NCBI GenBank assembly: GCA_050247515.1
Contig: JBFWUB010000005.1
Coordinates: 124,001 to 188,000, forward strand
DNA length: 64,000 nt
Direction: 5' to 3'
Source of the DNA: RAM1 sp050247515
GTDB taxonomy: Bacteria; Pseudomonadota; Gammaproteobacteria; Burkholderiales; Burkholderiaceae_C
Shown here in pieces: positions 26,255-34,942 of this stretch (its first letter is position 1; each line of letters starts with the position of its first letter). The notes beneath the pieces were generated by a model. It was not told the origin of the DNA. It saw nothing but the letters and a program-made list of their open reading frames with translations, and ran no database searches. A program made the translations under genes and the position numbers.

Positions 26255-27142
26255 ATGGACACCCTCGAACTCATACGGACCTTTCGTGAAGTCGCCCAGC
26301 GCGGCAGCTTTTCCATGGCGGCGCGAACGCTGGATGTGTCCAAGGCCAACGTCAGCAAATACGTGGCCGAGCTGGAAACCCGCCTGGGCGTGCGCCTGCT
26401 CAACCGCACCACCCGCACCGTGAGCCTGACCGACGCCGGCAGCCTGTTGCTGGCACGCAGCACGCCGGTGATGGAAATGTTCGAGCTCACTCGGCTGGAG
26501 CTGCAGCAGCGCGCGCGCAAGCCCAGCGGGCGCGTGCGGCTGACCGCGCCGCACGGCCTGGCGCAGTTTGACCTGCCACGGCTGCTGGGCGAGTTCATGC
26601 GGACCTACCCTGAAGTCCACATCAGCCTGGACCTGAACAACCGCATGGTGGACATGGTGGACGAAGGCATCGATGTCGCGCTGCGGGTGGGCCGCATCCA
26701 GGACTCCACGCTGATCGTGCGCAAGCTCAAGCTGATTGACTTTGTGGTGTGCGCCACGCCCGCCTACTGGGACCAGCGCGGCCTGCCCGGGCACCCCGAT
26801 GACCTGGCCGACCACGACGCGCTGACCTATTCGCTGCTGGGCAGCCAGGCCGAATGGCGCTTCGAGATCGACGGCCAGATCCAGAGCGTGCCCGTGCGCA
26901 GCCGCATGGATGCCACCGATGCCGGCCCGCTGGTCGGGCTGGCGCTGCTGGGCCTGGGCGCCGTGTGCCTGCCCCGCCCCATGGTGCAGCAGCACCTGGA
27001 CAGCGGCGCGCTGGTGGCCACGCTGCAGGACTATTCGCCGCGCGACGTGTGGCTGTATGCCGCCTACACGCAACGCAGGCACAACAGCGCCGCGCTCAAG
27101 GCGCTGGTGGCCTTTCTGGAAACGAAGTGGCGCGAAGATTGA
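26255..27142 (+). CDS. LysR family transcriptional regulator
   Basis: A 295-residue LTTR. Residues 1-60 form the winged helix-turn-helix (MDTLELIRTFREVAQRGSFSMAAR... VSKYVAELETRLGVRLLNRTTRTVSLTDAG). The substrate-binding domain follows (GRVRLTAPHGLAQFDLPRLLGEF, GIDVALRVG, SALVDHDAL-like, VGLALLGLGAVCLPRPMVQQHL). It belongs to the DsdC/CrgA-like group common in Burkholderiales. Divergent from DUF4148 and convergent, with abutting stop codons, to the GST gene. The regulated genes and inducer are unknown. Confidence 0.94.
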   Translation: MDTLELIRTFREVAQRGSFSMAARTLDVSKANVSKYVAELETRLGVRLLNRTTRTVSLTDAGSLLLARSTPVMEMFELTRLELQQRARKPSGRVRLTAPHGLAQFDLPRLLGEFMRTYPEVHISLDLNNRMVDMVDEGIDVALRVGRIQDSTLIVRKLKLIDFVVCATPAYWDQRGLPGHPDDLADHDALTYSLLGSQAEWRFEIDGQIQSVPVRSRMDATDAGPLVGLALLGLGAVCLPRPMVQQHLDSGALVATLQDYSPRDVWLYAAYTQRRHNSAALKALVAFLETKWRED

Positions 27143-27793
27143 CTAAACGAACGGCGGCGCCAGCTTCTCGTTGGCGAACACCCGCTGCACGGCGGGGCGC
27201 GCCAGCACCCGCTGCAGGTACGGCCCCAGATGAGGCCGTTCACGCGCCGGGGCTGCGCTGAAGTTGCGCGTCCAGCGGCACAGCGTGAACACATAGGCAT
27301 CCAGCGCGGTGTAGTCCGCGCCCATGAACCAGGGCCCACCGTGGCCGACCAGGTGGGCGTCGAGCTGGTCAATCATGGCGCCGATCTTCTTCTGGGCGTT
27401 GGCCTTCAGCTCGGCCGCACCCGCGGCATTGCCCTCGTTCATCCAGCGCTCGCCGTAGAAGTAAATGATCAGGGCCGACTGCAGCGTGTTGGTCAGCCAC
27501 ATGAGCCATTTGTAGAAATGCGCGCGCTGCGCCGTGCCCAACGCGGGCGCAAGCGCCGCCTGCGGGTGCGTGTCACACAGGTGCAGCACGATGGCCGCCG
27601 TCTCGTACAGCACCAGGTCACCGTCGGTCAGGGCCGGCAGCAGGCCGTTGGGGTTGAGCTTGAGATAAGCGGGCGCCTTGTGGGCGTCCACCGCGCGGTC
27701 CACCAGCACGCGCTCGTAAGGCACGCCCAGCTCTTCGAGCAGGATGTGCGGGATCATCGCGGCGGTGCTGGGGTAGTAGTGCAGCTGGATCAT
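27143..27793 (-). CDS. Glutathione S-transferase family protein
   Basis: A 216-residue cytosolic GST. The N-terminal thioredoxin domain has YPSTAAMIPHILLEELGVPYE and the glutathione-binding NPNGLLPALTDGDLVLYETAAIVLHLCD; the C-terminal helical domain includes GPWFMGADYTALDAYVFTLCRW. It ends exactly next to the LysR stop and starts 1-2 bp from the amidohydrolase stop, so it is the last gene of a four-gene minus-strand set with the amidohydrolase, dienelactone hydrolase and DsbA-like isomerase. Confidence 0.93.
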   Translation of the reverse strand: MIQLHYYPSTAAMIPHILLEELGVPYERVLVDRAVDAHKAPAYLKLNPNGLLPALTDGDLVLYETAAIVLHLCDTHPQAALAPALGTAQRAHFYKWLMWLTNTLQSALIIYFYGERWMNEGNAAGAAELKANAQKKIGAMIDQLDAHLVGHGGPWFMGADYTALDAYVFTLCRWTRNFSAAPARERPHLGPYLQRVLARPAVQRVFANEKLAPPFV

Positions 27794-27794
27794 G

Positions 27795-28673
27795 TCACTT
27801 CACTCCGAACAGACCGGCGCCGTTGTCCCACGCAATCTTCTTCGCCACATCGGCCGGCAGATCCCCCAGCCAGGCGCGGTAACCCTGCATGAGCTCGTCG
27901 TAATACTGCCAGCGCTGGTTGACCCAGGTATCGCTGCCGATCATGAAGCGGCCCGGGTACTTGAGCATGAGCGCGCGCCATTCCGGGCAGAGCTTGCCGC
28001 CGTCACAGGTCAGGCCCGGCCGGTAGGACAGCTCGCCCATGAGCAGCGGGTATTTCGTGAACAGTTCGTCCACCCGCGCCGCGCTGGCGCCGCCGATGCC
28101 GGTATGGGCCCAGATCAGGCGGGCCTTCTGGCCCTTGCTGGGGGTGCTGGCCATCAGCAGGTCAATCGCCACGTCGTCCACGTGCGCCAGCACCGCGAGG
28201 TTTTTCTCCTCGGCAAAGGCCATGAGCTTTTTCGCCACGTGGCCGTTGGCGTTGGCGCTGTCGTACAGGTGGAATTCACCAATGCCGCGGAACGGACCAT
28301 TGGCCGTGCCGCGGGCGTATTCGGCCTGCACCATGTCGTAGATGGTGTCGTCGCGGAACCAGTTGTTGTAGTCGGCGCGGTTGCGGTACAGGCGGATGAA
28401 CGGCACCACGGTCACGCCGGCCGCCCGCGTCTGGGGTGACGCGGCCAGCGCCTTGGTCCCGTCATTCGGCCGGCTGTTGGCCACGATGGCCTTGACGCCG
28501 TTGCGCTGCATGCGTGCCAGCACGTCGCTGAGCGGGTGCGGCCCGGCCTGCCCGTTCCACGCTTCTTCGTTGTAATGCAGGTGGGCATCAAACAACGGGC
28601 CGGTGTAGCCGCCGGTCTGGGCAGACGCGGCCACGCACAGCGTGGCCAGCAGCAGGGTCAGGGCGCGGCGCAT
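27795..28673 (-). CDS. Exported amidohydrolase family protein
   Basis: A 292-residue TIM-barrel metal hydrolase. Start 28673 gives the signal peptide MRRALTLLLATLCVAASAQ; the frame upstream is not protein-like. The metal motif HxH is in LFDAHLHYN; further ligands may be in VLAHVDDVA, IWAHTGIGG and GSDTW. It thus resembles periplasmic members of the amidohydrolase-2 group. Substrate unknown. It is closely packed with GST and dienelactone hydrolase genes. Confidence 0.88.
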   Translation of the reverse strand: MRRALTLLLATLCVAASAQTGGYTGPLFDAHLHYNEEAWNGQAGPHPLSDVLARMQRNGVKAIVANSRPNDGTKALAASPQTRAAGVTVVPFIRLYRNRADYNNWFRDDTIYDMVQAEYARGTANGPFRGIGEFHLYDSANANGHVAKKLMAFAEEKNLAVLAHVDDVAIDLLMASTPSKGQKARLIWAHTGIGGASAARVDELFTKYPLLMGELSYRPGLTCDGGKLCPEWRALMLKYPGRFMIGSDTWVNQRWQYYDELMQGYRAWLGDLPADVAKKIAWDNGAGLFGVK

Positions 28674-28677
28674 GGCG

Positions 28678-29373
28678 TCAGCCCAGGTGCTGGTTGAAAA
28701 ACGCGAGCGTGCGCTCGCGCGCCCGCTTTGCGGCCGCCGCGTCATACGAGCCGCGGTGGTCGCAGTTGAAACCGTGGTCGGCTTCGTACACATGCACGGT
28801 CACTTCGGGGTGCGCACCGGCGAACGCCTGAACGGTGTCCACCGGGATGTGCTTGTCACGGTCGCCGTAGTGGGCCAGCACCGGCACCCGGGGCTTGCGG
28901 GCCACTTCGGCCGCGATGGTGGTGGTGCCGCCACCGTAGTACGGCGCGGCCGCGCTCAGGCCCTGCAGCTCGCAGGCGGCACGCCAGGACAGCAGGCCAC
29001 CGTAGCAGTAGCCCACGATACCGACCTTGCCGCCGTTACTGGCCTGGGCCGCATGGTCGATGGCCGCCTGCACGTCCTGCAGCACGCCGGGCGCGGGCAG
29101 CGCCTCTACGGCGGCCTTCAGCGCCGCGCCGGCCTGGATGTCCTCGGGGGTGTAGCCCAGCTCCACCTGGCGCTTGACGCGATCAAAGGTGGCGGGTGCC
29201 ACCGCCAGGTAGCCGTCAGCCGCATAGCCATCAGCCACCGCGCGGATGTGCGCGTTGACGCCAAAGATTTCCTGCAGCACCACCACGGCGCCGCGTGGCT
29301 TGCCCGCAGGCTGCGCCACGTAGGCCGCAAAAGCGGTGCCGTCAGCGGCCTTGAGTTCGATGAATTGGCCCAT
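28678..29373 (-). CDS. Dienelactone hydrolase family protein
   Basis: A 231-residue cytoplasmic alpha/beta hydrolase with the dienelactone-hydrolase nucleophile motif VGYCYGGLLSW (Cys in GxCxG), the acid in HYGDRDKHIP and the His in EADHGFNCD. GAVVVLQEIFGVNAHIRAVADGYA is a family signature. Classical members open dienelactones in chloroaromatic breakdown, but many paralogues have unknown substrates. Located 4 bp before the amidohydrolase and 3 bp after the isomerase gene. Confidence 0.93.
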   Translation of the reverse strand: MGQFIELKAADGTAFAAYVAQPAGKPRGAVVVLQEIFGVNAHIRAVADGYAADGYLAVAPATFDRVKRQVELGYTPEDIQAGAALKAAVEALPAPGVLQDVQAAIDHAAQASNGGKVGIVGYCYGGLLSWRAACELQGLSAAAPYYGGGTTTIAAEVARKPRVPVLAHYGDRDKHIPVDTVQAFAGAHPEVTVHVYEADHGFNCDHRGSYDAAAAKRARERTLAFFNQHLG

Positions 29374-29376
29374 GGA

Positions 29377-29985
29377 TCAGGCTCCCTGGTTGTTGAGGTG
29401 GCGTTCGAGGAAGTCCAGGCGGTCCTGTCCCCAGAAGATCTCGCCGTTGACCACATAGCTTGGCGCGCCGAACACGCCCGCGTCAATGGCCTGGCGCGTG
29501 TTGGCTTCATACACTTCCTGCACGTCGGCACCGCGTGATTGCGCCAGGCGCTGCGCCGGCAGGTTGCATTCGGCCAGCAGCGCCGCCAGCGTGTCCGCGT
29601 CCGCCATGTTGCGCTGCTGCGCCCAGCAGGCGCGAAAGATGGCGCCGCTGATGGCCAACGCGGCGTCGGTGCCGTCATGCTGGTTCACCGTGATGATCAG
29701 CCGCGCCGCGTCATCCCCCGCCACCGGAAAGTACTGTGGCTGGATGTTCATCGGCAGGCCCAGGTGCTGCGAGAAGCGGCGCAACTCCACCAGCCGGTAG
29801 GCCTGGCGCTGCGGCGCGCGCTTGCCCAGCGGCAGCCCGCCCGACACCGAGAACACCGCCCCCAGGTCAGCGGGCAGCACGCGCACCGTGGCGCCCGCGG
29901 CGCGGGCGATGGTCACAAAGCGGTCGTGGCCCAGGTAGGTCCAGGGGCTTTGCGGTGCAAAGTAATAGTCGATGGTGGGGCTCAA
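29377..29985 (-). CDS. 2-hydroxychromene-2-carboxylate isomerase family (kappa-GST/DsbA fold)
   Basis: A 202-residue DsbA-fold protein. YYFAPQSPWTYLGHDRFV has the Ser (QSPW) used in place of the DsbA cysteines, and GVFGAPSYVVNGEIFWGQDRLDFLERHL is the conserved end. Members isomerise 2-hydroxychromene-2-carboxylate with glutathione in naphthalene breakdown; the nearby GST and hydrolase fit an aromatic or xenobiotic role, but no ring dioxygenase is present. First gene of the minus-strand set. Confidence 0.9.
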   Translation of the reverse strand: MSPTIDYYFAPQSPWTYLGHDRFVTIARAAGATVRVLPADLGAVFSVSGGLPLGKRAPQRQAYRLVELRRFSQHLGLPMNIQPQYFPVAGDDAARLIITVNQHDGTDAALAISGAIFRACWAQQRNMADADTLAALLAECNLPAQRLAQSRGADVQEVYEANTRQAIDAGVFGAPSYVVNGEIFWGQDRLDFLERHLNNQGA

Positions 29986-30079
29986 GCCTGTCTCCTCAGT
30001 TGTGCGGATGGCGCCGGGCGCGCGGGGTGCTGTAATGCGGGTTGTAGCTTACCCACGGAAGCCCTGCAGGAGACAGGTT

Positions 30080-30838
30080 TTGGCCAAGACCGACAAGAAG
30101 ACCGTTCTGATCACCGGCGCCAGCCGGGGCATTGGCGCCGCCACGGCGCTGCTGGCGGCACGCCATGGCTATGCCGTCGCCGTCAATTACACAGCCAATG
30201 CCCAGGCCGCCCAGGCCGTGGTGCACCAGATCAGCGCCGGCGGCGGCACCGCGCTGGCCGTGCAGGCCGACGTGGCCGACGAGGCCCAGGTGCTGGCGAT
30301 GTTTGCCACCGTGGACGCGCAGTGGGGCCGGCTGGACGCGCTGGTCAACAACGCCGGGGTGGTGGACGTGACCAGCAGGGTGGAAGACATGAGCCTGGCG
30401 CGGCTGAAGCGCATGTTCGACATCAACATCCTGGGCTCGTTCCTGTGCGCGCGCGAGGCCGTGCGCCGCATGAGCACACGCCACGGCGGCAGGGGCGGCA
30501 GCATCGTCAATGTGTCCAGCGCCGCGGCGCGGCTGGGCGCGCCGGGCCAGTACGTGGACTACGCGGCGGCCAAGGGCGCCATCGATACCATGACCATTGG
30601 GCTGGCCAAGGAGGTCGGCGCCGAGGGCATCCGCGTCAACGCGGTGCGACCGGGGCTGATCGAGACCGACATCCATGCGTCCGGCGGACTGCCCCACCGC
30701 GTGCGCGACCTGGCCCACCAGGTGCCCATGCAGCGCGGCGGCACGGCCGACGAGGTGGCCCAGGCCATCGTGTGGCTGATGTCCGACGAGGCCAGCTACA
30801 CCACCATGTCCCTTGTGGACGTCTCAGGAGGCCGCTGA
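30080..30838 (+). CDS. SDR family oxidoreductase
   Basis: A 252-residue short-chain dehydrogenase/reductase. TGASRGIGAA binds NAD(P), NNAGVVD follows, and the catalytic Ser-Tyr-Lys lie in VNVSSAAARLGAPGQYVDYAAAKG. The start is a TTG at 30080 with AGGAGA 6 nt upstream (MAKTDKKTVLITG); an ATG-started longer frame would run into the divergent gene's promoter. Its stop overlaps the MaoC start (TGATG). An SDR plus MaoC hydratase pair suggests successive steps on an acyl-CoA or hydroxyacyl substrate. Confidence 0.93.
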   Translation: MAKTDKKTVLITGASRGIGAATALLAARHGYAVAVNYTANAQAAQAVVHQISAGGGTALAVQADVADEAQVLAMFATVDAQWGRLDALVNNAGVVDVTSRVEDMSLARLKRMFDINILGSFLCAREAVRRMSTRHGGRGGSIVNVSSAAARLGAPGQYVDYAAAKGAIDTMTIGLAKEVGAEGIRVNAVRPGLIETDIHASGGLPHRVRDLAHQVPMQRGGTADEVAQAIVWLMSDEASYTTMSLVDVSGGR

Positions 30839-31326
30839 TGCCCGCACCGCACATCACCATCTACTGGGAAGACCTGGAGCCCGGCAGCACCATGGAACTG
30901 GGCAGCGTGACGCCCACCGCCCAGGAAATCATGCACTTTGCCCGGCAGTTTGACCCCCAGCCCTTTCACCTGGATGAAGCCGCCGGCAAGGCGTCCATCT
31001 TCGGCGGCCTGTGCGCCAGCGGCTGGCACACCTGCAGCCTGGCCATGCGCCTGATGGTGGACAACTTCCTGTGCCGCGCCGCCAGCATGGGCTCACCGGG
31101 GCTGGAGACGCTCAAATGGCTCAAGCCTGTGTATCCGGGCGACACGCTGAGCCTGCGCCACACCATCGTGGAGTCGCGCCCCTTGCGCAAGCGCGCCGAC
31201 GTGGGCCTGGTGCGGACCACCTGGGAGATGTTCAACCAGGACGGTGACAAGGTGCTGCACATGGAAGGCTATGGCATGTTCCAGCGCCGTACGCCCGACC
31301 CCACCGTGCTGGCGCGGGAGCAGTGA
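30838..31326 (+). CDS. MaoC family dehydratase (hot-dog fold)
   Basis: A 162-residue single hot-dog hydratase. YWEDLEPGSTMELGSVTPTAQEIMHFARQFDPQPFHLDEAA contains the Asp and His of the R-hydratase motif, and FGGLCASGWHTCSLAMRLM the substrate tunnel region. Likely hydrates an enoyl-CoA. Coupled by overlapping stop/start codons to the SDR before and MarC after (TGATG each). Confidence 0.93.
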   Translation: MPAPHITIYWEDLEPGSTMELGSVTPTAQEIMHFARQFDPQPFHLDEAAGKASIFGGLCASGWHTCSLAMRLMVDNFLCRAASMGSPGLETLKWLKPVYPGDTLSLRHTIVESRPLRKRADVGLVRTTWEMFNQDGDKVLHMEGYGMFQRRTPDPTVLAREQ

Positions 31327-31958
31327 TGGATTTCAAGCCGCTGATCACGCTGCTGGCCATCGTGAACCCGCTGGCCATCGTGCCGTTTTTCATCCACTAC
31401 ACCCAGGGTTTCAGCCGCGCGCAGCGCCGCCGCACGATCGGGACGGCGTCGTTCAGCGCGTTCGTCGTCATTGCCACCAGCGCGCTGCTGGGCCTGAAGA
31501 TCCTGGAGTTCTTCAGCATCTCGCTGGCGAGCTTCCAGGTCGGCGGCGGCATGTTGCTGCTCATCAGTTCGCTGAACATGCTCAATGCCCAGCCGGCCGA
31601 GGCCAAGCCCCACACCAACGAAATGGAAGAAGGCGCGGAGAAGGCCGCCATGGGCGCGAGCATTGCCGTGGTGCCGCTGACCATTCCGCTGCTGACGGGC
31701 CCGGCCACCATGTCCACCGTGGTGATCTACGCCGAGAAGGCCAAGACGTTCTGGCAGCTCGGCACGCTGGTGGGTTATGGCATCGTGATCGGCATTGCCA
31801 CGGCCCTGTGCTTTGCGCTGGCCCAGCCGATCGCCCGCGTGCTCGGCAAAACGGGCATCAACGTCATGACGCGCCTGATGGGCCTGATCCTGGCGGCGCT
31901 GGCGGTGGAGGTGATGGCCGACGGGCTGCTCAAGCTGTTTCCGGCGCTCAGCCGCTGA
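31326..31958 (+). CDS. MarC family integral membrane protein
   Basis: A 210-residue protein with six predicted membrane helices. LLAIVNPLAIVPFFIHYTQGFS is the typical first helix and loop; PLTIPLLTGPATMSTVVI and GINVMTRLMGLILAALAVEVMADGL match the family. MarC proteins (UPF0056) have no proven transport substrate. ATG 31326 lies in the MaoC stop; a GTG one codon earlier is possible. The last 11 bp overlap the convergent cyclic-nucleotide protein gene. Confidence 0.92.
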   Translation: MDFKPLITLLAIVNPLAIVPFFIHYTQGFSRAQRRRTIGTASFSAFVVIATSALLGLKILEFFSISLASFQVGGGMLLLISSLNMLNAQPAEAKPHTNEMEEGAEKAAMGASIAVVPLTIPLLTGPATMSTVVIYAEKAKTFWQLGTLVGYGIVIGIATALCFALAQPIARVLGKTGINVMTRLMGLILAALAVEVMADGLLKLFPALSR

Positions 31959-32514
31959 CCACCGGGCCCGCGCGCAGCTTCCTGACCAGCTGGTTGCTGG
32001 TGTTGCGCAGCCGCTGCGCCAGCAGCTGCGTGATTTTGACCAGCAGCTTGGCGCCCACGGCCGGGTGGTCGTGGATCAGCTGGCCCACGGCCGCGCGCGT
32101 GAGCACGGCGGCCTCTACCTCGTCCAGCGCGGTGCAGGTGGCGTAGCGCGGCTCGCCGTCCAGCATGGACATCTCGCCGATCACAGCGCCAGGGCGGATG
32201 ACCGCCAGACGGGTGGTGTCGCCTGCCTCCTGGCTGTCGCTTTCGGCCCCGACCTTGCGTTTGGTCACGTCCACCGTGCCGGCCAGCAGCAGCATCATCC
32301 AGTCGTCCACCGTGCCTTCGGCGATCAGCACCTGGCCCGGGCCCGCGCGCACCAGTTGCATGGCCGCCCCCAGCACGTCGGCCTCGGCTGCGGTGAAGTC
32401 CTGCAGCAGGGCCGATTCGCGCAGCAGCTCGGGCCGCTGCGACAGCGGCCCGCAGACCCCGGCAGGCGACAGCGCCGCAACAGGCAGGGGGCTCACGGCA
32501 CCTGCTGCAGCCAT
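31948..32514 (-). CDS. Cyclic nucleotide-binding domain protein
   Basis: A 188-residue protein whose core (residues 35-145) is a cNMP-binding barrel: QVLIAEGTVDDWMMLLLAGTVDVTK, IRPGAVIGEMSMLDGEPRYATCTALDEVEAAVLT. There is no helix-turn-helix, so it is not a Crp-type regulator; the C-terminal helix RNTSNQLVRKLR is basic. The N-terminus (MAAAGAVSPLP) is variable and overlaps the upstream lipoprotein gene by 22 bp, suggesting it is the last gene of the Mla-type operon. The start could also be further downstream. Confidence 0.85.
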   Translation of the reverse strand: MAAAGAVSPLPVAALSPAGVCGPLSQRPELLRESALLQDFTAAEADVLGAAMQLVRAGPGQVLIAEGTVDDWMMLLLAGTVDVTKRKVGAESDSQEAGDTTRLAVIRPGAVIGEMSMLDGEPRYATCTALDEVEAAVLTRAAVGQLIHDHPAVGAKLLVKITQLLAQRLRNTSNQLVRKLRAGPVVSG

Positions 32515-33131
32515 TGGGACAGTTCCTCGGCGGCCGCGTCGGTGGCCGCGGCCAGGGCCCGCACGCCGCCCGGCGCGTCGGCGGTGGGCGCGGGGCGCTG
32601 CACGATCACCGCGCGCTGGGCCAGCAGTCTCTCACCCGACGGCGTGTTCTCGGCCAGCGTCGCGCGCAGCCGGATGACGCCGGCGCTTTGGGTGGGGGAT
32701 TCAAACAGGTGGCTGAATTCCTCCAGCTCCAGGCGCAGCACGCGCGGGGCCGCGCCACCCGAGCGCAGCAGCGCGGCGCCCTCGCCGGTGTTCAGCACCA
32801 CGCGCCGTTGCGACAGGTGTTCGCGCACGCGCTGGCGCACCAGCTGCGCGGGCGGGGCCGTCCAGCGGGCCTGGGCATAGGGGCGCAGCTGGTTGGCGTC
32901 CGCATACCCCAGCCGGTACAGCATGGCGCTGCTGTCCAGCGCACCGCCCGCGTCGATGTCGCCCAGCGCAATCGGGGGCAAGGGTGCGATGCGGGTGGCG
33001 GGTTGCACCTGCGTGGCGCCGGGGCCAAAGTCATACAGCATGGCGCGAACGGGCCGGTCAGGGCCCGCGCAGCCGGCCAGCAGCGCCAGGGCCAGCGCAA
33101 GCCCCCCTGCCACGGTGTGGTGTGGTTTCAT
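32493..33131 (-). CDS. ABC-transport auxiliary lipoprotein (PqiC/LetC-like)
   Basis: A 212-residue outer-membrane lipoprotein with signal peptide and lipobox LLAGC (Cys about 21). YDFGP...., PPIALGDIDAGGALDSSAMLYRLGYADANQLRPYAQARWTAPPAQLV is the hallmark of the auxiliary subunit family (ABC_trans_aux) accompanying MCE systems. It overlaps the MlaD stop by 4 bp. It probably forms the outer-membrane end of the MCE lipid bridge. Confidence 0.92.
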   Translation of the reverse strand: MKPHHTVAGGLALALALLAGCAGPDRPVRAMLYDFGPGATQVQPATRIAPLPPIALGDIDAGGALDSSAMLYRLGYADANQLRPYAQARWTAPPAQLVRQRVREHLSQRRVVLNTGEGAALLRSGGAAPRVLRLELEEFSHLFESPTQSAGVIRLRATLAENTPSGERLLAQRAVIVQRPAPTADAPGGVRALAAATDAAAEELSQWLQQVP

Positions 33132-34129
33132 CGGTTGCCTCCCTGGGGCGCCGCAAAGCCCGGCTCGCCGGGGCCGGGGTTGGCCGCGCCGTTGCCGAAG
33201 ATCAGTGATTGCGGGTTGTCGTTGATGGCATTGGCCGCGCGGCTCAGCCGGCGCACCGCGCGCGAGGTTTCCTCGGTGGCCTGGTTGATGCGCGGCAGCG
33301 TGGCGGCGTTGAACGCATCGGCCGCCGCCGACAGCGCCTGCGTGCCTTCGGCCAGGCGGTCAATCGGGCCGTCCTTTTCATTGAGCCGGCGCGCCGTTTT
33401 GGCCACCTCGTCCACGGCCTGCCCGGCCTTGTCGGACGTGGCCTGCAGCGACTTCATGGTGGCGGAAGCCTCCTTCATCGTGGCGGTCGTCTCCTTCACC
33501 AGCGCGGGCACGTTCACCCGCTCCGGGCCCAGTTGGGCATCCAGCACCACCTGCATGCGCGCCGACAGCGCGGCCACGTTCTGCGTGGCCTGGGCCGCGC
33601 CTTCCAACGCGGTGGCGATGCGCTTCTGGTTGTCATCGGCCAGCAGCCTGTTCAGCTGCGCCGTGGCCTTTTCCACCTGATCGATGATGACCTCGCCGCG
33701 CTCGGCCAGCTTGCCAAACAGGCTGGGCTTGAGCGGGATGCGCGGCGGCTGGTCGTCGTTGTGCGCCAGCGGCGGCGCAGCCTTGCCGCCGTCGTCCAGC
33801 TGCACAAAGGCCAGGCCCGTCACGCCCTGGAAGTTCAGCTGGGCAAAGGTGGCCTGCGTCATGGGCGCGGCTTCGTCCACCTGCAGGCGCACCAGCACAT
33901 TGCCGCGCTTTTGCGGGTCAAAGCCGATGGAGGCCACCTTGCCCACGTCCACCCCGCGGTAGCGCACCGGCGCCTGCGGCTGCAGGCCGCTGACGATTTC
34001 GCTGGTGGAGATTTCATACAGGTGGTATTCGCCCTGGTCGCGCGTGAGCCAGACGGCCAGCGCCGCCAGCAGGGCGCTGGCCACCAGCACGAAGATGCCG
34101 GCGGCCAGCGCATGGGATTTGTTTTCCAT
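33128..34129 (-). CDS. MlaD family (MCE) substrate-binding protein
   Basis: A 333-residue periplasmic protein anchored by one N-terminal helix (ALAAGIFVLVASALLAALAVWL). The MCE domain follows (residues 40-120: GLQPQAPVRYRGVDVGKVASIGFDP, VTGLAFVQLDDG). The rest is a long helical region (about 150-300) rich in Ala, Glu, Lys, as in long MCE proteins forming needles, rather than the short E. coli MlaD (183 residues). Binds and passes lipids across the periplasm. Confidence 0.93.
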   Translation of the reverse strand: MENKSHALAAGIFVLVASALLAALAVWLTRDQGEYHLYEISTSEIVSGLQPQAPVRYRGVDVGKVASIGFDPQKRGNVLVRLQVDEAAPMTQATFAQLNFQGVTGLAFVQLDDGGKAAPPLAHNDDQPPRIPLKPSLFGKLAERGEVIIDQVEKATAQLNRLLADDNQKRIATALEGAAQATQNVAALSARMQVVLDAQLGPERVNVPALVKETTATMKEASATMKSLQATSDKAGQAVDEVAKTARRLNEKDGPIDRLAEGTQALSAAADAFNAATLPRINQATEETSRAVRRLSRAANAINDNPQSLIFGNGAANPGPGEPGFAAPQGGNR

Positions 34130-34144
34130 GGTGGTGCTCTCTTT

Positions 34145-34942
34145 CTAGACGGCAAACGGGTATTCGCGCAGCAGTTCCATCGCGCGCTGGCCCCGTTCGC
34201 CCAGGAAAAAATGGTGGATGAACGGGTGCTGGAACGCAATCACCTCCTTGGGCGGTCCGTTCACGATCACCTTGCGGTCGGCCAGCACGGCGATGCGGGT
34301 GCTCAGCTCGAACAGTGTGTCCAGGTCGTGCGTGACCATCACCACGGTCAGGCCCAGGTCGCGGTGCAGCGAACGCAGCAGCGTGACGAAGCTGTCCGAA
34401 CTGTCCGGGTCCAGCCCGGCGGTGGGTTCGTCCAGCAGCAAAAGCGGCGGGTCCATGATGAGCGCGCGCGCCAGTGCCACGCGCTTGATCATGCCGCCCG
34501 ACAGGTCGGCCGGCATCTTGTCGGCGTGTTCGGGGCCCAGGCCCACCATCTGCAGCTTGACCAGGGCCGCGTCGCGGATCAGCGCGGGCGGCAGCGTCTT
34601 GAGTTCGCGCAGCGGAAAGGCGATGTTGTCCAGCACGCTGAAGGCCGAGAACAGCGCCCCATGCTGGAACAGCATGCCCACGCGGCTGGCCGCGCCGCGC
34701 TCGCCCAGGCTGGCGGGCGCCTGGCCCAGCACGCTGATGCGCCCGCGCGAGGGCGACTCCAGCCCCAGGATCTGGCGCAGCAGCACCGTCTTGCCCGTGC
34801 CCGAGCCGCCCACGAGCGACAGCACCTCGCCGCGCTGCACGGAAAGATCAAGGTCCTGGTGCACGACGAAATTTCGCTCGGCCCCGGGGAATTCGGTCCA
34901 CAGCCCACGGATCTCGATGACGTGGCCGTTGCCCGCTGTCAT
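34145..34942 (-). CDS. MlaF-type ABC transporter ATPase
   Basis: A 265-residue ATPase. Walker A is GGSGTGKTVLL, the signature LSGGMIKRVALARAL, Walker B LLLLDEPTAGLDP, and the H-loop VTHD. The LSGGM signature is typical of MCE-associated ATPases. Start 34942 overlaps the permease stop by 4 bp; the longer open frame lies inside the permease gene. Confidence 0.95.
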   Translation of the reverse strand: MTAGNGHVIEIRGLWTEFPGAERNFVVHQDLDLSVQRGEVLSLVGGSGTGKTVLLRQILGLESPSRGRISVLGQAPASLGERGAASRVGMLFQHGALFSAFSVLDNIAFPLRELKTLPPALIRDAALVKLQMVGLGPEHADKMPADLSGGMIKRVALARALIMDPPLLLLDEPTAGLDPDSSDSFVTLLRSLHRDLGLTVVMVTHDLDTLFELSTRIAVLADRKVIVNGPPKEVIAFQHPFIHHFFLGERGQRAMELLREYPFAV